This document shows positions 34,664 to 44,060 of a stretch of 64,000 bases of DNA, piece after piece (position 1 is the first letter of the stretch; each line of letters begins with the position of its first letter). The translations under genes and the position numbers were made by a program. Below the pieces are notes generated by a model. That model did no database searches. It was given only the letters and a program-made list of their open reading frames with translations, and was not told the DNA's origin. The DNA comes from CBDBZL01 sp965213545 (lineage in GTDB: Bacteria > Pseudomonadota > Alphaproteobacteria > Sphingomonadales > Sphingomonadaceae): contig CBDBZL010000001.1 of NCBI GenBank assembly GCA_965213545.1, forward strand, positions 637,985 to 701,984. The letters are read 5' to 3'.

Positions 34664-35860
34664 ATGAGCCCTGCGCGCACCGATATCGCCATTGCCGGCG
34701 GCGGCCTGTCAGGAGCGCTGATCGCGCTGGCGCTGGCGATGCGCCGGCCCGACAAGCGCGTATTGCTGATTGAGGCGGGTGACAGGATCGGCGGTGACCA
34801 CCGCTGGAGCTGGTTCGAGACCGACCTTCCGCCGCCGATCCGCGCGCTGATCGAGGGCATCGACATCACCCGCTGGGAGAACGGCTACGAGGTCGCATTT
34901 CCCAGCCACTCGCGCCTCCTCGCCACATCCTATCGCTCGATGCAGAGCCGCGACCTTGCCTGGACGCTGGCGCAGCGCCTGCCGCCCGGCACCATCCGCA
35001 CCCGCGCGCCCGTCGCGTCGCTGGCGGCGGGCAGCGTGACGCTGGAGGATGGCGAACGGATCGAGGCCGGCGCGGTGATCGATTGCCGCGGTCTTGCCGG
35101 CTCGCGCCATCTTACCGGCGGCTGGCAGGTGTTCAAGGGCCGCCGTCTGCGTCTTGCCGAGCCGCACGGCGTGCCCCACCCGGTCATCATGGATGCAACG
35201 GTGGAGCAGCTTGGCGGCTACCGTTTCGTCTACGTCCTGCCGCTCGGCGAGCGTGAGATATTCTTCGAGGACACCTATTACCAGGATGCGCCGGTGCTCG
35301 AGCACGATCTGCTGTCCGAGCGGCTCGACGCCTATGCGCGGGCGAACGACTGGCGCGGGGAGATCGTCGAGGAAGAAGCCGGCGTGTTGCCGGTCATTTC
35401 CGGAGGCGACTTTGCCGCATTCCAGGACGAATGGCGCGTTGCCGGGGTGGCGGTGGCAGGCGCGCGCGGCGGGTTCGTCCACCCCCTGACCAGCTACACC
35501 CTGCCCTTCGCCGCCGGGATCGCCTTGCAGGTGGCCGCTCATGCCGATCTTCGGGGAGAACGGCTGGCAGCGATGCTCGAGCAGCGGGCAAGCGATCACT
35601 GGCGGGCCACCCGCTTCTATCGCCAGCTCGGCGCCATGCTGTTCGATGCCGCCGCGCCATCCGAGCGGCGCGCGGTGTTCGAGCGGTTCTATCGCCTGTC
35701 GCCCAAGCTGATCGAACGGTTCTACGCCGGCCGCTCGACACTGGCAGATCGTGCGCGGGTGCTGATCGGCCGCCCGCCGATTCCCATATCGCGTGCTCTG
35801 ATGGCGCTGTCGCGCACCCAGGCTCCGCTCACTCCTATGGATACAAGGCCTCACTCATGA
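34664..35860 (+). CDS. crtY: Lycopene beta-cyclase CrtY
   Basis: 398 residues. N-terminal dinucleotide-binding motif IAIAGGGLSGALIALALA near residue 8, then GDHRWSWFETDLPP and the conserved YRFVYVLPLGEREIFFEDTYY. These are landmarks of bacterial CrtY, which cyclises both ends of lycopene to beta-carotene. Its TGA overlaps the crtI ATG (ATGA), so the two are coupled. First gene of the carotenoid block; no crtE or crtZ is visible in the window. Confidence 0.95.
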   Translation: MSPARTDIAIAGGGLSGALIALALAMRRPDKRVLLIEAGDRIGGDHRWSWFETDLPPPIRALIEGIDITRWENGYEVAFPSHSRLLATSYRSMQSRDLAWTLAQRLPPGTIRTRAPVASLAAGSVTLEDGERIEAGAVIDCRGLAGSRHLTGGWQVFKGRRLRLAEPHGVPHPVIMDATVEQLGGYRFVYVLPLGEREIFFEDTYYQDAPVLEHDLLSERLDAYARANDWRGEIVEEEAGVLPVISGGDFAAFQDEWRVAGVAVAGARGGFVHPLTSYTLPFAAGIALQVAAHADLRGERLAAMLEQRASDHWRATRFYRQLGAMLFDAAAPSERRAVFERFYRLSPKLIERFYAGRSTLADRARVLIGRPPIPISRALMALSRTQAPLTPMDTRPHS

Positions 35861-37362
35861 ACCAAGCAGAACGCAGCGCATGCGTCATCGGCGCGGGTTT
35901 CGGCGGGCTCGCGCTCGCCATTCGCCTGCAATCCGCCGGCATCGCCACGACAGTGATCGAAGGACGCGACAAGCCGGGCGGGCGCGCCTATGTCTTCGAG
36001 CGCGACGGCTTCACCTTCGATGCCGGACCCACCGTGGTTACCGATCCCGACTGCCTGAGCCAGCTATGGCGTTTGTCGGGGCACGACATGGCGGGCGATG
36101 TCGAGCTCAAACCGGTGATGCCGTTCTATCGTCTCAACTGGCCCGACGGCACCCAGTTCGACTACTCGAACGATGAGGAGGCACTTCGGGCAGGCATCGC
36201 CCGGCTCGATCCGGCTGATGTCGCGGGATACGAGGCATTCCTCGAATATTCGGCCGGGGTCCACCGGGAAGGCTATCTCAAGCTCGGTTCGGTCCCGTTC
36301 CTGGATTTTGCCAGCATGATCAAGGCCGCCCCCGCTCTGGCCAAGTATCAGGCCTGGCGCAGCGTCTATTCGGTGGTCTCGAGCTATATCCGCAATGAGA
36401 AATTGCGCCAGGCGCTCTCCTTCCACACGCTTCTAGTGGGTGGCAATCCGATGACCACAAGTTCGGTCTACGCGCTCATCCACAAGCTCGAGAAGGATGG
36501 CGGCGTGTGGTGGACCAAGGGCGGCACCGGCCAGTTGATCGCCGGGATGGTGGCGCTGTTCGAGCGGCTCGGCGGCACGCTGCGCCTAGATGACCGTGCG
36601 GTCCGGATCGAGACCGAGGGGGGCGCCAAAAGCAGACGCGTGACGGGCGTGACCACCGCGAGCGGGTGGCATGGCAATTTCGACGCGGTGGCGAGCAATG
36701 CCGACATCATGCATTCCTACCGCGACCTGCTGGGCCGCAACCAGCGCGGCTGGAGCATGGGGAAGAAGCTTGCCCGCAAACGCTTTTCACCCGGGTTGTT
36801 CGTCGTCCATTTCGGTTTGAAGGGCGAGTTTCCCGATATCGCCCATCACACCATTTTGTTCGGCCCGCGCTACAAGGAGTTGCTCGACGACATCTACACA
36901 CGCGGCGAGCTACCGGCGGACTTCTCGATCTACCTGCATCATCCCACCGCCAGCGATCCGGCGATGGCGCCCGAAGGTCACGCGGCGTTCTACGCGCTGG
37001 TTCCCGTTTCGCACATGGGCAAGCTCGACATCGACTGGGAGACCGAAGGCCCGCGGTTCGAGCGGCGGGTGCTCGAAGAGATCCGTCGCCGGCTGGTGCC
37101 TGATCTGTTCGACCGGCTGGTGACCAGCTTCTCCTACGCCCCGGCCAATTTCGCGCGCGATCTGAACGCCCATCTGGGCAGCGCCTTCAGCCTCGAGCCG
37201 GTGCTGACGCAAAGCGCCTATTTCCGCGGCCACAATCGCGACGACGTGCTGAAGAACTTCTACCTCGTAGGCGCAGGCACACATCCCGGCGCGGGCATCC
37301 CCGGCGTGGTCGGCAGCGCCAAGGCCACCGCCGGGCTAATGGTGGAGGACTTGGCGGCGTGA
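35857..37362 (+). CDS. crtI: Phytoene desaturase CrtI
   Basis: 501 residues from ATG 35857. FAD-binding Rossmann motif IGAGFGGLALAIRLQSAG near residue 11, followed by GGRAYVFERDGFTFDAGPTV. The C-terminal signature GAGTHPGAGIPGVVGSAKAT closes the FAD site. It desaturates phytoene in four steps to lycopene. The open frame upstream of 35857 is an overlap with crtY and not part of the protein. Confidence 0.96.
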   Translation: MNQAERSACVIGAGFGGLALAIRLQSAGIATTVIEGRDKPGGRAYVFERDGFTFDAGPTVVTDPDCLSQLWRLSGHDMAGDVELKPVMPFYRLNWPDGTQFDYSNDEEALRAGIARLDPADVAGYEAFLEYSAGVHREGYLKLGSVPFLDFASMIKAAPALAKYQAWRSVYSVVSSYIRNEKLRQALSFHTLLVGGNPMTTSSVYALIHKLEKDGGVWWTKGGTGQLIAGMVALFERLGGTLRLDDRAVRIETEGGAKSRRVTGVTTASGWHGNFDAVASNADIMHSYRDLLGRNQRGWSMGKKLARKRFSPGLFVVHFGLKGEFPDIAHHTILFGPRYKELLDDIYTRGELPADFSIYLHHPTASDPAMAPEGHAAFYALVPVSHMGKLDIDWETEGPRFERRVLEEIRRRLVPDLFDRLVTSFSYAPANFARDLNAHLGSAFSLEPVLTQSAYFRGHNRDDVLKNFYLVGAGTHPGAGIPGVVGSAKATAGLMVEDLAA

Positions 37363-37426
37363 CCGGGAGGGTGCGGCCATCGCCGACCGGATTTGGCGGA
37401 CAGGCGCGGATCGATCGTCGCGGCTC

Positions 37427-38038
37427 GTGCACGGCTTTCATCATCGGCGTAGCCCGCTGAAACGACTGGCAATCTATTGCGGATCGTCGAGCCCGCCGGA
37501 CACGCGCTATGTCGCGCTTGCCCGTGAGACAGGCCGGTATCTTGCCGGCCGTGGCATCGGCGTGGTCTATGGCGGCGGCAAGGTGGGACTGATGGGGGCG
37601 CTGGCGGATGGCGCGCTGGCCGCGGGCGGCGAGGTGATCGGGGTCATCCCTAAGGCGCTGATCGAACGCGAGGTTGCGCATCTGGGCCTCACCCAGCTGC
37701 AGGTCGTCGCCACCATGCACGAGCGAAAGCGCATGTTCACCGATTTGTGCGATGGCTTCATCACCCTGCCCGGCGGCGTGGGCACGATGGACGAGTTGTG
37801 GGAAGCGCTGAGCTGGGCGCAGCTGGGGTATCACGCTAAACCGGTCGGCCTGCTCAACGCGCTGGGCTTCTATGATGGTCTGGTCGCGTTTTATCGACAC
37901 ATGACGCAGACAGGCTTCATTCGTCCCGCGCATGGCGAATTGCTTGTCGTAGAGGCGAGCATCGAGGCGTTGCTCGCGGCGATGGCGGATAGTGCTCCGC
38001 CGCGCACGGTGTTGCAGATGAGCGCGGACGAGTTGTAA
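37427..38038 (+). CDS. LOG family (TIGR00730) nucleotide phosphoribohydrolase-like protein
   Basis: 203 residues from GTG 37427. Rossmann-type fold of the lysine-decarboxylase-like/LOG family: AIYCGSSS, GVVYGGGKVGLMGALADGA and the catalytic PGGVGTMDELWE motif. Members release the base from nucleoside monophosphates (the cytokinin-activating LOG reaction) or act on purine nucleotides. It sits inside the carotenoid block between crtI and crtB without obvious metabolic link. The first 11 residues before LKRLAIYCG are probably not conserved, so the true start may be slightly later. Confidence 0.88.
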   Translation: MHGFHHRRSPLKRLAIYCGSSSPPDTRYVALARETGRYLAGRGIGVVYGGGKVGLMGALADGALAAGGEVIGVIPKALIEREVAHLGLTQLQVVATMHERKRMFTDLCDGFITLPGGVGTMDELWEALSWAQLGYHAKPVGLLNALGFYDGLVAFYRHMTQTGFIRPAHGELLVVEASIEALLAAMADSAPPRTVLQMSADEL

Positions 38039-38104
38039 GCGACAAGCCATGGGCCGCGCCGCACCAATCGATTACGCCGAGGGCATCGGGCCGCGCGAAG
38101 TGCG

Positions 38105-39292
38105 ATGAGCCCGCCGCATCCCGACCACCCGGAGCCGGGTTCGCAGAGACCGTCCGACACTGCGGATGGTCACCTGACCATAGGCGCCCGGTCGCCGGGC
38201 ACGGGCAGTCCTCCCAAGCGGATCAAACCGCGTCCGCTGGTTTCATCGAGCTTTCTTCGCACTACCCCGCGCCAGGCGGGCGGGGGCCATACGCGCGAGG
38301 CTCTGATCAAGGCAGCACGCCGCTCGATTTCCAGGGGTTCGAAGAGCTTCGCCGCCGCCTCGCTGCTGTTCGATCGGCGGACCCGCGAACGTGCCCATCT
38401 GCTCTACGCCTGGTGCCGCCGGTGCGATGATATTGCCGATGGACAGGACCATGGCTGGCGCGACACAGTGTTGCCCCCGGCGGGGGAAGGCGCGGCCGCC
38501 GACAGAGTGGAAGCGCTGCGCGCCCTCACACGGCGCGCACTCGAACGACAGCCCACGGCCGATCTTGCCTTCGACGCGCTCGGCCAAGTGGCGGCCGAAT
38601 GTGGCTTGAGCCAGGAAATGACCGACGATGTCATCGACGGTTTCGCGCTCGATGCCGCCGGTTGGCGCCCCCGCACCGAAGCCGACCTGATGCGCTATTG
38701 CTATCATGTCGCCGGCGCGGTGGGGGTGATGATGGCGCGCATCATGGGTGTACCCAAGGATGATCACGAACTGCTCGATCGCGCCTGTGACCTGGGGCTC
38801 GCTTTCCAGCTCAACAATATCGCGCGTGATATTTCCAGCGATGATGCCGCGGGACGCTGCTATCTGCCGGTCGAATGGCTGGCGGAGGCCGACATTCCCC
38901 CCGGGCAGCACATGAAGCCGCGCTTTCGCAAGGCGCTGGTCGGTTTGGCGGCGCGGTTGGTGACGATGGCCCAGGCGCACGAGGCGGCCGCCCGGCTGGG
39001 CGCGATGCGGCTCACCTTCCGCCAGCGCTGGGCGGTGCTGGCCGCGGCCAATATCTACGGGGCGATCGGCCGCGAGGTGCGTCAGCAGCGCGAGCTTGCC
39101 TGGGACCGGCGCGTGCGGATCGGCGCGACACAAAAGGCCAGGCACATCGCCGGCGCGGCGATCGAGGCAGCCAGGGGCTCTTACCAGCCCGATCCGTGGC
39201 CGCGCTGGACGCGGGGTGAACTGATGGTGATGGCACGCATGGCTCAGCCGCCCGCGCCCATCCCCATGACCCCTTTGCGCGAGGAGGAATAG
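38105..39292 (+). CDS. crtB: Phytoene synthase CrtB
   Basis: 395 residues. Squalene/phytoene synthase fold: RRSISRGSKSFAAASLLF, first Asp motif CDDIAD (108-112) and second Asp motif NNIARDISSD (about 237-246), which bind Mg2+ and diphosphate. It condenses two GGPP to phytoene. The conserved core begins only near residue 68; the preceding Pro/Gly/Ser-rich extension is unusual, and no other start codon lies in it. Three bases separate its stop from the carboxylase ATG. Confidence 0.93.
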   Translation: MSPPHPDHPEPGSQRPSDTADGHLTIGARSPGTGSPPKRIKPRPLVSSSFLRTTPRQAGGGHTREALIKAARRSISRGSKSFAAASLLFDRRTRERAHLLYAWCRRCDDIADGQDHGWRDTVLPPAGEGAAADRVEALRALTRRALERQPTADLAFDALGQVAAECGLSQEMTDDVIDGFALDAAGWRPRTEADLMRYCYHVAGAVGVMMARIMGVPKDDHELLDRACDLGLAFQLNNIARDISSDDAAGRCYLPVEWLAEADIPPGQHMKPRFRKALVGLAARLVTMAQAHEAAARLGAMRLTFRQRWAVLAAANIYGAIGREVRQQRELAWDRRVRIGATQKARHIAGAAIEAARGSYQPDPWPRWTRGELMVMARMAQPPAPIPMTPLREEE

Positions 39293-39295
39293 ACG

Positions 39296-41164
39296 ATGCT
39301 GAACTCGCTGCTGATCGCCAATCGCGGCGAGATCGCCTGTCGCATCATCCGCACCGCGCGCCGCCTGGGAATACGCACGGTGGCGGTCTATTCGGATGCC
39401 GACGCGAAGGCGCTGCACGTGCGCCAGGCGGACGAGGCGGTGCATATCGGTCCCTCGCCCGCGGCCGAGAGCTATCTGGTGGGCGAGAAGATCATCGCCG
39501 CCGCGCAAGAGACCGGCGTCGAAGCGGTGCATCCGGGCTACGGGTTCCTGTCGGAGAACGCCGATTTCGCGCAGGCCGTGTCCGATGCGGGGTTGATATG
39601 GGTCGGACCCTCTCCCGCCAGCATCCGAGCGATGGGGCTGAAGGACCGCGCGAAGGAACTGATGCAGGCCGCCGGTGTGCCGGTGACGCCTGGTTACCTG
39701 GGCGAAGACCAGTCTGCCGAGCGGCTCGCGGCGGAGGCCGAGGCGATCGGCTATCCGGTGCTCATCAAGGCGGTTGCAGGCGGCGGCGGCAAGGGAATGC
39801 GCAAGGTCGAGGCCGCATCGCAATTCGATGAAATGCTTGCGAGTTCCCGCCGCGAGGCGAAAGCCAGCTTCGGTAATGACCAGGTGCTGCTCGAGAAGTG
39901 GATCACCTCGCCGCGCCATATCGAGGTACAGGTGTTCGGCGACACGCATGGCAACATCGTCCACCTGTTCGAGCGCGACTGCTCGCTTCAGCGCCGCCAC
40001 CAGAAGGTCATCGAGGAAGCGCCCGCCGCCGGCATGGACGAAGCCACGCGCGCGGCGATCTGCGGCGCGGCGGTGCGCGCGGCGCAGGCGGTGGACTATG
40101 TCGGCGCGGGCACGGTCGAGTTCATCGCCGATGCCTCCGAGGGTCTCTCCGCCAACCGCATCTTCTTTATGGAAATGAACACCCGCCTCCAGGTCGAGCA
40201 CCCGGTGACCGAGGAGATCACCGACGTCGACCTGGTGGAATGGCAGCTAAGGGTGGCCAGCGGGGAGGAGTTGCCGCTGCGGCAGGAAGAGATCAGCATT
40301 AACGGCCACGCGATTGAGGCGCGGCTCTATGCGGAGGACCCGGCCAAGGGGTTTTTGCCGAGCACGGGGCGCATCGAACAATGGCACATGCCGGAAGATT
40401 ACGTGCGAATCGAAACGGGTCACATGAAGGGTCTGACTGTCGAGCCGTTTTACGATCCGATGATCGCAAAACTGATCGTCCATGCTGACACGCGGGACAA
40501 TGCCATTGCCCTTATGACGCAGAAGCTCGAGGGTTTGGCGGTGTGGCCGGTCAAGACCAATGCCGCGTTTCTTTATCGCGCGGTTAGCCATCCGGCGTTC
40601 GCCACCGCCGAGCTTACGACCGGCTTCATCGAGCGGCGCGGCGCGGAGCTTATTCCCGGCGACCTGCCTGGTGACAACGTTCTCGCTACCGCCGCAAAGC
40701 ACCTAGTCGGCGAGTTCGCCGGAGGTCCGATCAGCGCGAGCGGATTTCGTCTGAACCGCGAACCGCAAAGGCATGCCGGCTTGATGGTCGAGGGCGAGCG
40801 ATGCATAATTTCGGTTCCAGCCGACTGGCCCGAGACCTATTCGTCCTCCGCTGCGCCCGGGGTCGCCTTGGTGACCGAACGTGGCCAGACCTTTGCCATC
40901 GGCTTGCATCATCCGCGCGGGTCGGGAGCGGCTTCGCTTGCCGACGGCGCTATCCTCGCCCCCATGCCAGGCAAGGTCATCGCCGTGGACGTGGCGCAAG
41001 GCGATAAGGTCGAGGCGGGGCAGAGGTTGCTGATGCTCGAGGCGATGAAAATGGAGCATGCGTTGACCGCGCCGTTCGCTGGCAAGGTGGCTGAATTGCT
41101 CGTCAGCGAGGGGGCGCAGGTTCAGGTCGAAACATTGCTCGCGCGGGTGAAGGCGGACGAATAG
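39296..41164 (+). CDS. Biotin-dependent acyl-CoA carboxylase alpha subunit (methylcrotonyl-CoA type)
   Basis: 622 residues. Biotin carboxylase domain (1-450): LLIANRGEIACRIIRTARR, ATP-grasp loop AVAGGGGKGMRKVE, and HRDCSLQRRHQK-like core with MNTRLQVEHPVTE. A middle linker domain follows, and the C-terminal biotinyl domain has EAMKMEH with the biotin Lys at about 585. The architecture (BC-linker-BCCP in 620 residues) fits the 3-methylcrotonyl-CoA carboxylase alpha subunit (LiuD/MccA) in leucine breakdown; propionyl- or geranyl-CoA carboxylase are alternatives. The beta subunit is not in the window. Confidence 0.88.
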   Translation: MLNSLLIANRGEIACRIIRTARRLGIRTVAVYSDADAKALHVRQADEAVHIGPSPAAESYLVGEKIIAAAQETGVEAVHPGYGFLSENADFAQAVSDAGLIWVGPSPASIRAMGLKDRAKELMQAAGVPVTPGYLGEDQSAERLAAEAEAIGYPVLIKAVAGGGGKGMRKVEAASQFDEMLASSRREAKASFGNDQVLLEKWITSPRHIEVQVFGDTHGNIVHLFERDCSLQRRHQKVIEEAPAAGMDEATRAAICGAAVRAAQAVDYVGAGTVEFIADASEGLSANRIFFMEMNTRLQVEHPVTEEITDVDLVEWQLRVASGEELPLRQEEISINGHAIEARLYAEDPAKGFLPSTGRIEQWHMPEDYVRIETGHMKGLTVEPFYDPMIAKLIVHADTRDNAIALMTQKLEGLAVWPVKTNAAFLYRAVSHPAFATAELTTGFIERRGAELIPGDLPGDNVLATAAKHLVGEFAGGPISASGFRLNREPQRHAGLMVEGERCIISVPADWPETYSSSAAPGVALVTERGQTFAIGLHHPRGSGAASLADGAILAPMPGKVIAVDVAQGDKVEAGQRLLMLEAMKMEHALTAPFAGKVAELLVSEGAQVQVETLLARVKADE

Positions 41165-41171
41165 GCGGCGC

Positions 41172-42662
41172 TCATCCGCCCAGGTGATCGCGCAATGTGG
41201 CTTGCTGCGGCGCGTCCATGTGCAAGCCCAGCTTGCTGCGTCGCCACAGCACATCGCTCGCGGTGTGCGCCCATTCCTCGCGTTGCAGCCAATCGACCTC
41301 CGCCTCGCTCAATCCAGCTCCGAAATCACGGCCAAGGTCCTGCTCGCGCGTCGCCGATCCCAGCCACAACGCCGCGTCGAGCCCATAGGCACGGGCAAGG
41401 CGCGCAGCGGTTTCGCGGCAGAGGAACGGGTATCGCGCGTGATATTCCTCGACCAACGCCGGCAGCGCATGGCGGGGGAAGTCGCCGCCGGGAAGCGGCT
41501 CGCGATGGGTCCAGCGCTCGCGCGATAACGAGCCCAGCCGGCCGGCGAGCTTGTCGACCGCCTCTTCGGCCAGTTTGCGATAGGCGGTCAGCTTGCCGCC
41601 ATAGACGTCCACCAGCGGCGCTCCTGCCTCCTCGTGCACGATCACCCGGTATCCGCGCGTCGCCGCCTCGGGGCGGCCCGATCCGTCATCGACCAGCGCC
41701 CGCACGCCGGCATAGGTATGGACCACGTCGCCGGGACGCACTGCGCGGCGGAAATAGCGGCTCGCGGCAGCGCACAAATAGGCGATTTCGTCTTCGCCAG
41801 CCGACACCTTCGCAAGCGGGCCTGTGTGATCGCGGTCGGTGGTGCCGATAAGGGTGAACTCGCGCTCGTAAGGGATGGCGAAACAGATCCGCCCGTCTTC
41901 GAGCTGAAAGATATAGGCATAATCATGCGCGAACAGCCGCGGCACGATGATGTGCGAGCCGCGCACCCGGCGGATGCGGTGCGATGCGCGCACGCCCGCA
42001 AGCAAGGTGATTTCATGCGCGGCCGGGCCAGCAGCATTGACCAGGGCGCGGGCGTGGAACAGTTTGCCGCCCGCTTCCACGCGCCACGAATGCGCCCCGC
42101 GCCGCAGTCCGGTGACAGGCGTTCGGGTGTGGATCGTCGCACCGCGTCGCCGGGCATCCACTGCATTGAGGATCACCAGCCGCGAATCATCAACCCAGCC
42201 ATCCGAATATTCGAACCCGGCCAAAATTCGCTCATCGATCGCCTCGCCCGCCGGATGGCGCGTCAGGTCGATCGCACGGGCATAAGGAAAGCTGCTGTTA
42301 CCGCCGAGGCGATCGTAAAGGAACAGACCGGCGCGAAGCATCCAGCCGGGGCGGCCCTTGCCGACCGAGCGCGGGGTGACCGGCAGCACGAAGCGCATCT
42401 GCCGCATGAGATGCGGCGCAATTTGCAACAGGATCTCGCGCTCGCGCAAGGCTTCGCGCACCAGGGCGAACTCGCCATGCTCGAGGTAACGCAGGCCCCC
42501 GTGAACCAGTTTGGTGGAAGCGCCCGAAGTGCCCCCCGCCAAGTCGCCTGCCTCCAGCAGCACCACGCTTGCCCCGCGTCCCGCCGCATCGCGGGCGATG
42601 CCTGCACCCGCGATACCACCACCGATTATCGCCAGGTCGTAGGTGACGCTTGCCCCGGTCAA
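41172..42662 (-). CDS. glpD: Glycerol-3-phosphate dehydrogenase GlpD
   Basis: 496 residues. FAD-binding DLAIIGGGIAGAGIARDAAG at the start, then GTSGASTKLVHGGLRYLE (substrate and FAD contact) and the C-terminal domain with DVYGGKLTAYRKLAEEAV. This is the membrane-associated aerobic enzyme that oxidises glycerol-3-phosphate to DHAP with quinone. Its ATG is overlapped by the stop of the MFS gene (ATGA) and it converges with the carboxylase gene at 7 bases. Confidence 0.95.
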   Translation of the reverse strand: MTGASVTYDLAIIGGGIAGAGIARDAAGRGASVVLLEAGDLAGGTSGASTKLVHGGLRYLEHGEFALVREALREREILLQIAPHLMRQMRFVLPVTPRSVGKGRPGWMLRAGLFLYDRLGGNSSFPYARAIDLTRHPAGEAIDERILAGFEYSDGWVDDSRLVILNAVDARRRGATIHTRTPVTGLRRGAHSWRVEAGGKLFHARALVNAAGPAAHEITLLAGVRASHRIRRVRGSHIIVPRLFAHDYAYIFQLEDGRICFAIPYEREFTLIGTTDRDHTGPLAKVSAGEDEIAYLCAAASRYFRRAVRPGDVVHTYAGVRALVDDGSGRPEAATRGYRVIVHEEAGAPLVDVYGGKLTAYRKLAEEAVDKLAGRLGSLSRERWTHREPLPGGDFPRHALPALVEEYHARYPFLCRETAARLARAYGLDAALWLGSATREQDLGRDFGAGLSEAEVDWLQREEWAHTASDVLWRRSKLGLHMDAPQQATLRDHLGG

Positions 42663-43915
42663 TGTACCTGCGGGACGGAACGATGCGGCGGGCGCAACCT
42701 GCGGAACAGGCGCCCCTGTTCGCTATAGAGGACCAGCAGCAAGGCCAGCACGCTGGCGATCAGCAGCGAGAAGGCGAAAGGCCGCGCACTGCCATCATAG
42801 GCTTGGCCGATCGCCAGCCCCACGACCGCCGCACCCGCCATGCGGATGAAGGTCTGCACCGAACTGGCGGCGCCCGCGGTGGCGGCAAAGGGCTGCATGG
42901 CGATGGAGGAGAAGTTGGCTCCCAGGAAGCCGAGCAAGCCCAGATTGACCGCCATCACCGGCAGGAACCAGGCGAGTTCTCCGGGGTGGACCTGGCTGGC
43001 ATAGACCTGCACCACGCTCGCCGCGATAAACAGAATGACGCCCGTATGGCTGACACGTCGCGCGCCGAACCGCTCGACGATGCGCGAATTGATAATGCTG
43101 GCGAACGCCATCGTTGCAGCGGTGGCGCCGAAGACCAGCGGAAACAGCTCACCAACGCCAAAATGCTCGCCAAGCAGCTGCTGCGCGGAATTGATGTAGC
43201 CGAACACCCCGCCGAACAGCAGCGCGCCGCCGATAACATAGCCGATCGCCTGCCGGTCGAAGAGGCCACCGCGCATGTTGCTGAGCACCCGCCGCAAGCG
43301 CACATCCTGGCGATGTTCGCGCGCCAGCGTCTCCGGCAGGCGGACATAGACCCACATCGCGGCCATGACCGACAGAGCTGCAAGCGTGAAGAAGATTGCC
43401 CGCCAGTTGGCGAACAGCAGCACCCCTTGCCCCAGTGTCGGTGCAAGCACGGGCACGGTGATGAACACCGCTGAGACCAGGCTCATAAGCCGCGCCATCT
43501 GGTCGCCCTCGTACTGGTCGCGAATGACCGCCATCGGCACCACCATCAGCCCGGCGGAGAGAAAGCCCTGCACCGCCCTTGCCCCGAGTAACACATCGAA
43601 ATCGTTGATGAAGACGCATACGACGGACAGGATGGCATAAGAGGCGAGCGCGAACAGCACCAGCGGACGCCGACCGAAGCGATCGGCGTAGACCCCCGGG
43701 ATCAGGCAGCCGATACCCGAGGCGAGCAGGTAGATGCCGATCACCAACTGGCGCCGGTTGCCTTCGATCGCGCCCAAATCCCGGCCGATCTCGTCGAGCG
43801 CGGGCAGCATCACGTCGATGGCGAGCGCGTTAAGGCTCATCACCAGCGCGATCATCATCACGAGTTCGCGACGACCGAGCTCGCGCACCCGGGGAACTGC
43901 TGCAGTGGCGGCCAT
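42659..43915 (-). CDS. Bcr/CflA family multidrug efflux MFS transporter
   Basis: 418 residues from ATG 43915 with 12 predicted transmembrane helices. LVMSLNALAIDVMLPALDEI (the TM1 motif with Asp), GVYADRFGRRPLVLFALA (MFS motif A) and QGFLSAGLMVVPMAVIRDQ (motif B-like) identify the Bcr/CflA drug-proton antiporter group. The last 15 residues are basic. Translationally coupled with glpD by ATGA. Its promoter region is shared with dinB, which has a SOS box, so damage control is possible. Confidence 0.9.
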   Translation of the reverse strand: MAATAAVPRVRELGRRELVMMIALVMSLNALAIDVMLPALDEIGRDLGAIEGNRRQLVIGIYLLASGIGCLIPGVYADRFGRRPLVLFALASYAILSVVCVFINDFDVLLGARAVQGFLSAGLMVVPMAVIRDQYEGDQMARLMSLVSAVFITVPVLAPTLGQGVLLFANWRAIFFTLAALSVMAAMWVYVRLPETLAREHRQDVRLRRVLSNMRGGLFDRQAIGYVIGGALLFGGVFGYINSAQQLLGEHFGVGELFPLVFGATAATMAFASIINSRIVERFGARRVSHTGVILFIAASVVQVYASQVHPGELAWFLPVMAVNLGLLGFLGANFSSIAMQPFAATAGAASSVQTFIRMAGAAVVGLAIGQAYDGSARPFAFSLLIASVLALLLVLYSEQGRLFRRLRPPHRSVPQVH

Positions 43916-44006
43916 GGCGCGACGTCCTAGCGCCTGTCTCGCATCAAGGGAAAGGCATTTGCATCGGTGCCGTCCGAGCGAATGAAAAGCCGGCGACCGA
44001 ACACAT

Positions 44007-44021
44007 GAACACAAGAGGAAC
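44007..44021. promoter_or_regulatory. LexA (SOS) box between MFS gene and dinB
   Basis: GAAC at 44007-44010, seven bases, GAAC at 44018-44021, that is GTTC-N7-GTTC on the other strand, the alphaproteobacterial LexA operator. It lies 40 bases before the dinB ATG and 92 bases before the divergent MFS gene's ATG. A further GAAC at 43999-44002 precedes it with a four-base gap. Confidence 0.8.
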
Positions 44022-44060
44022 ATTCCAATACCGCGTGATGCGCGTTAAGCGCGTATTCCG

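Noticed and set aside
38243..40201. A 652-codon open frame on the minus strand opposite crtB and the carboxylase
   Set aside because: Long antisense frames are frequent at this GC content; the translation has no family features and the plus-strand genes are clear.
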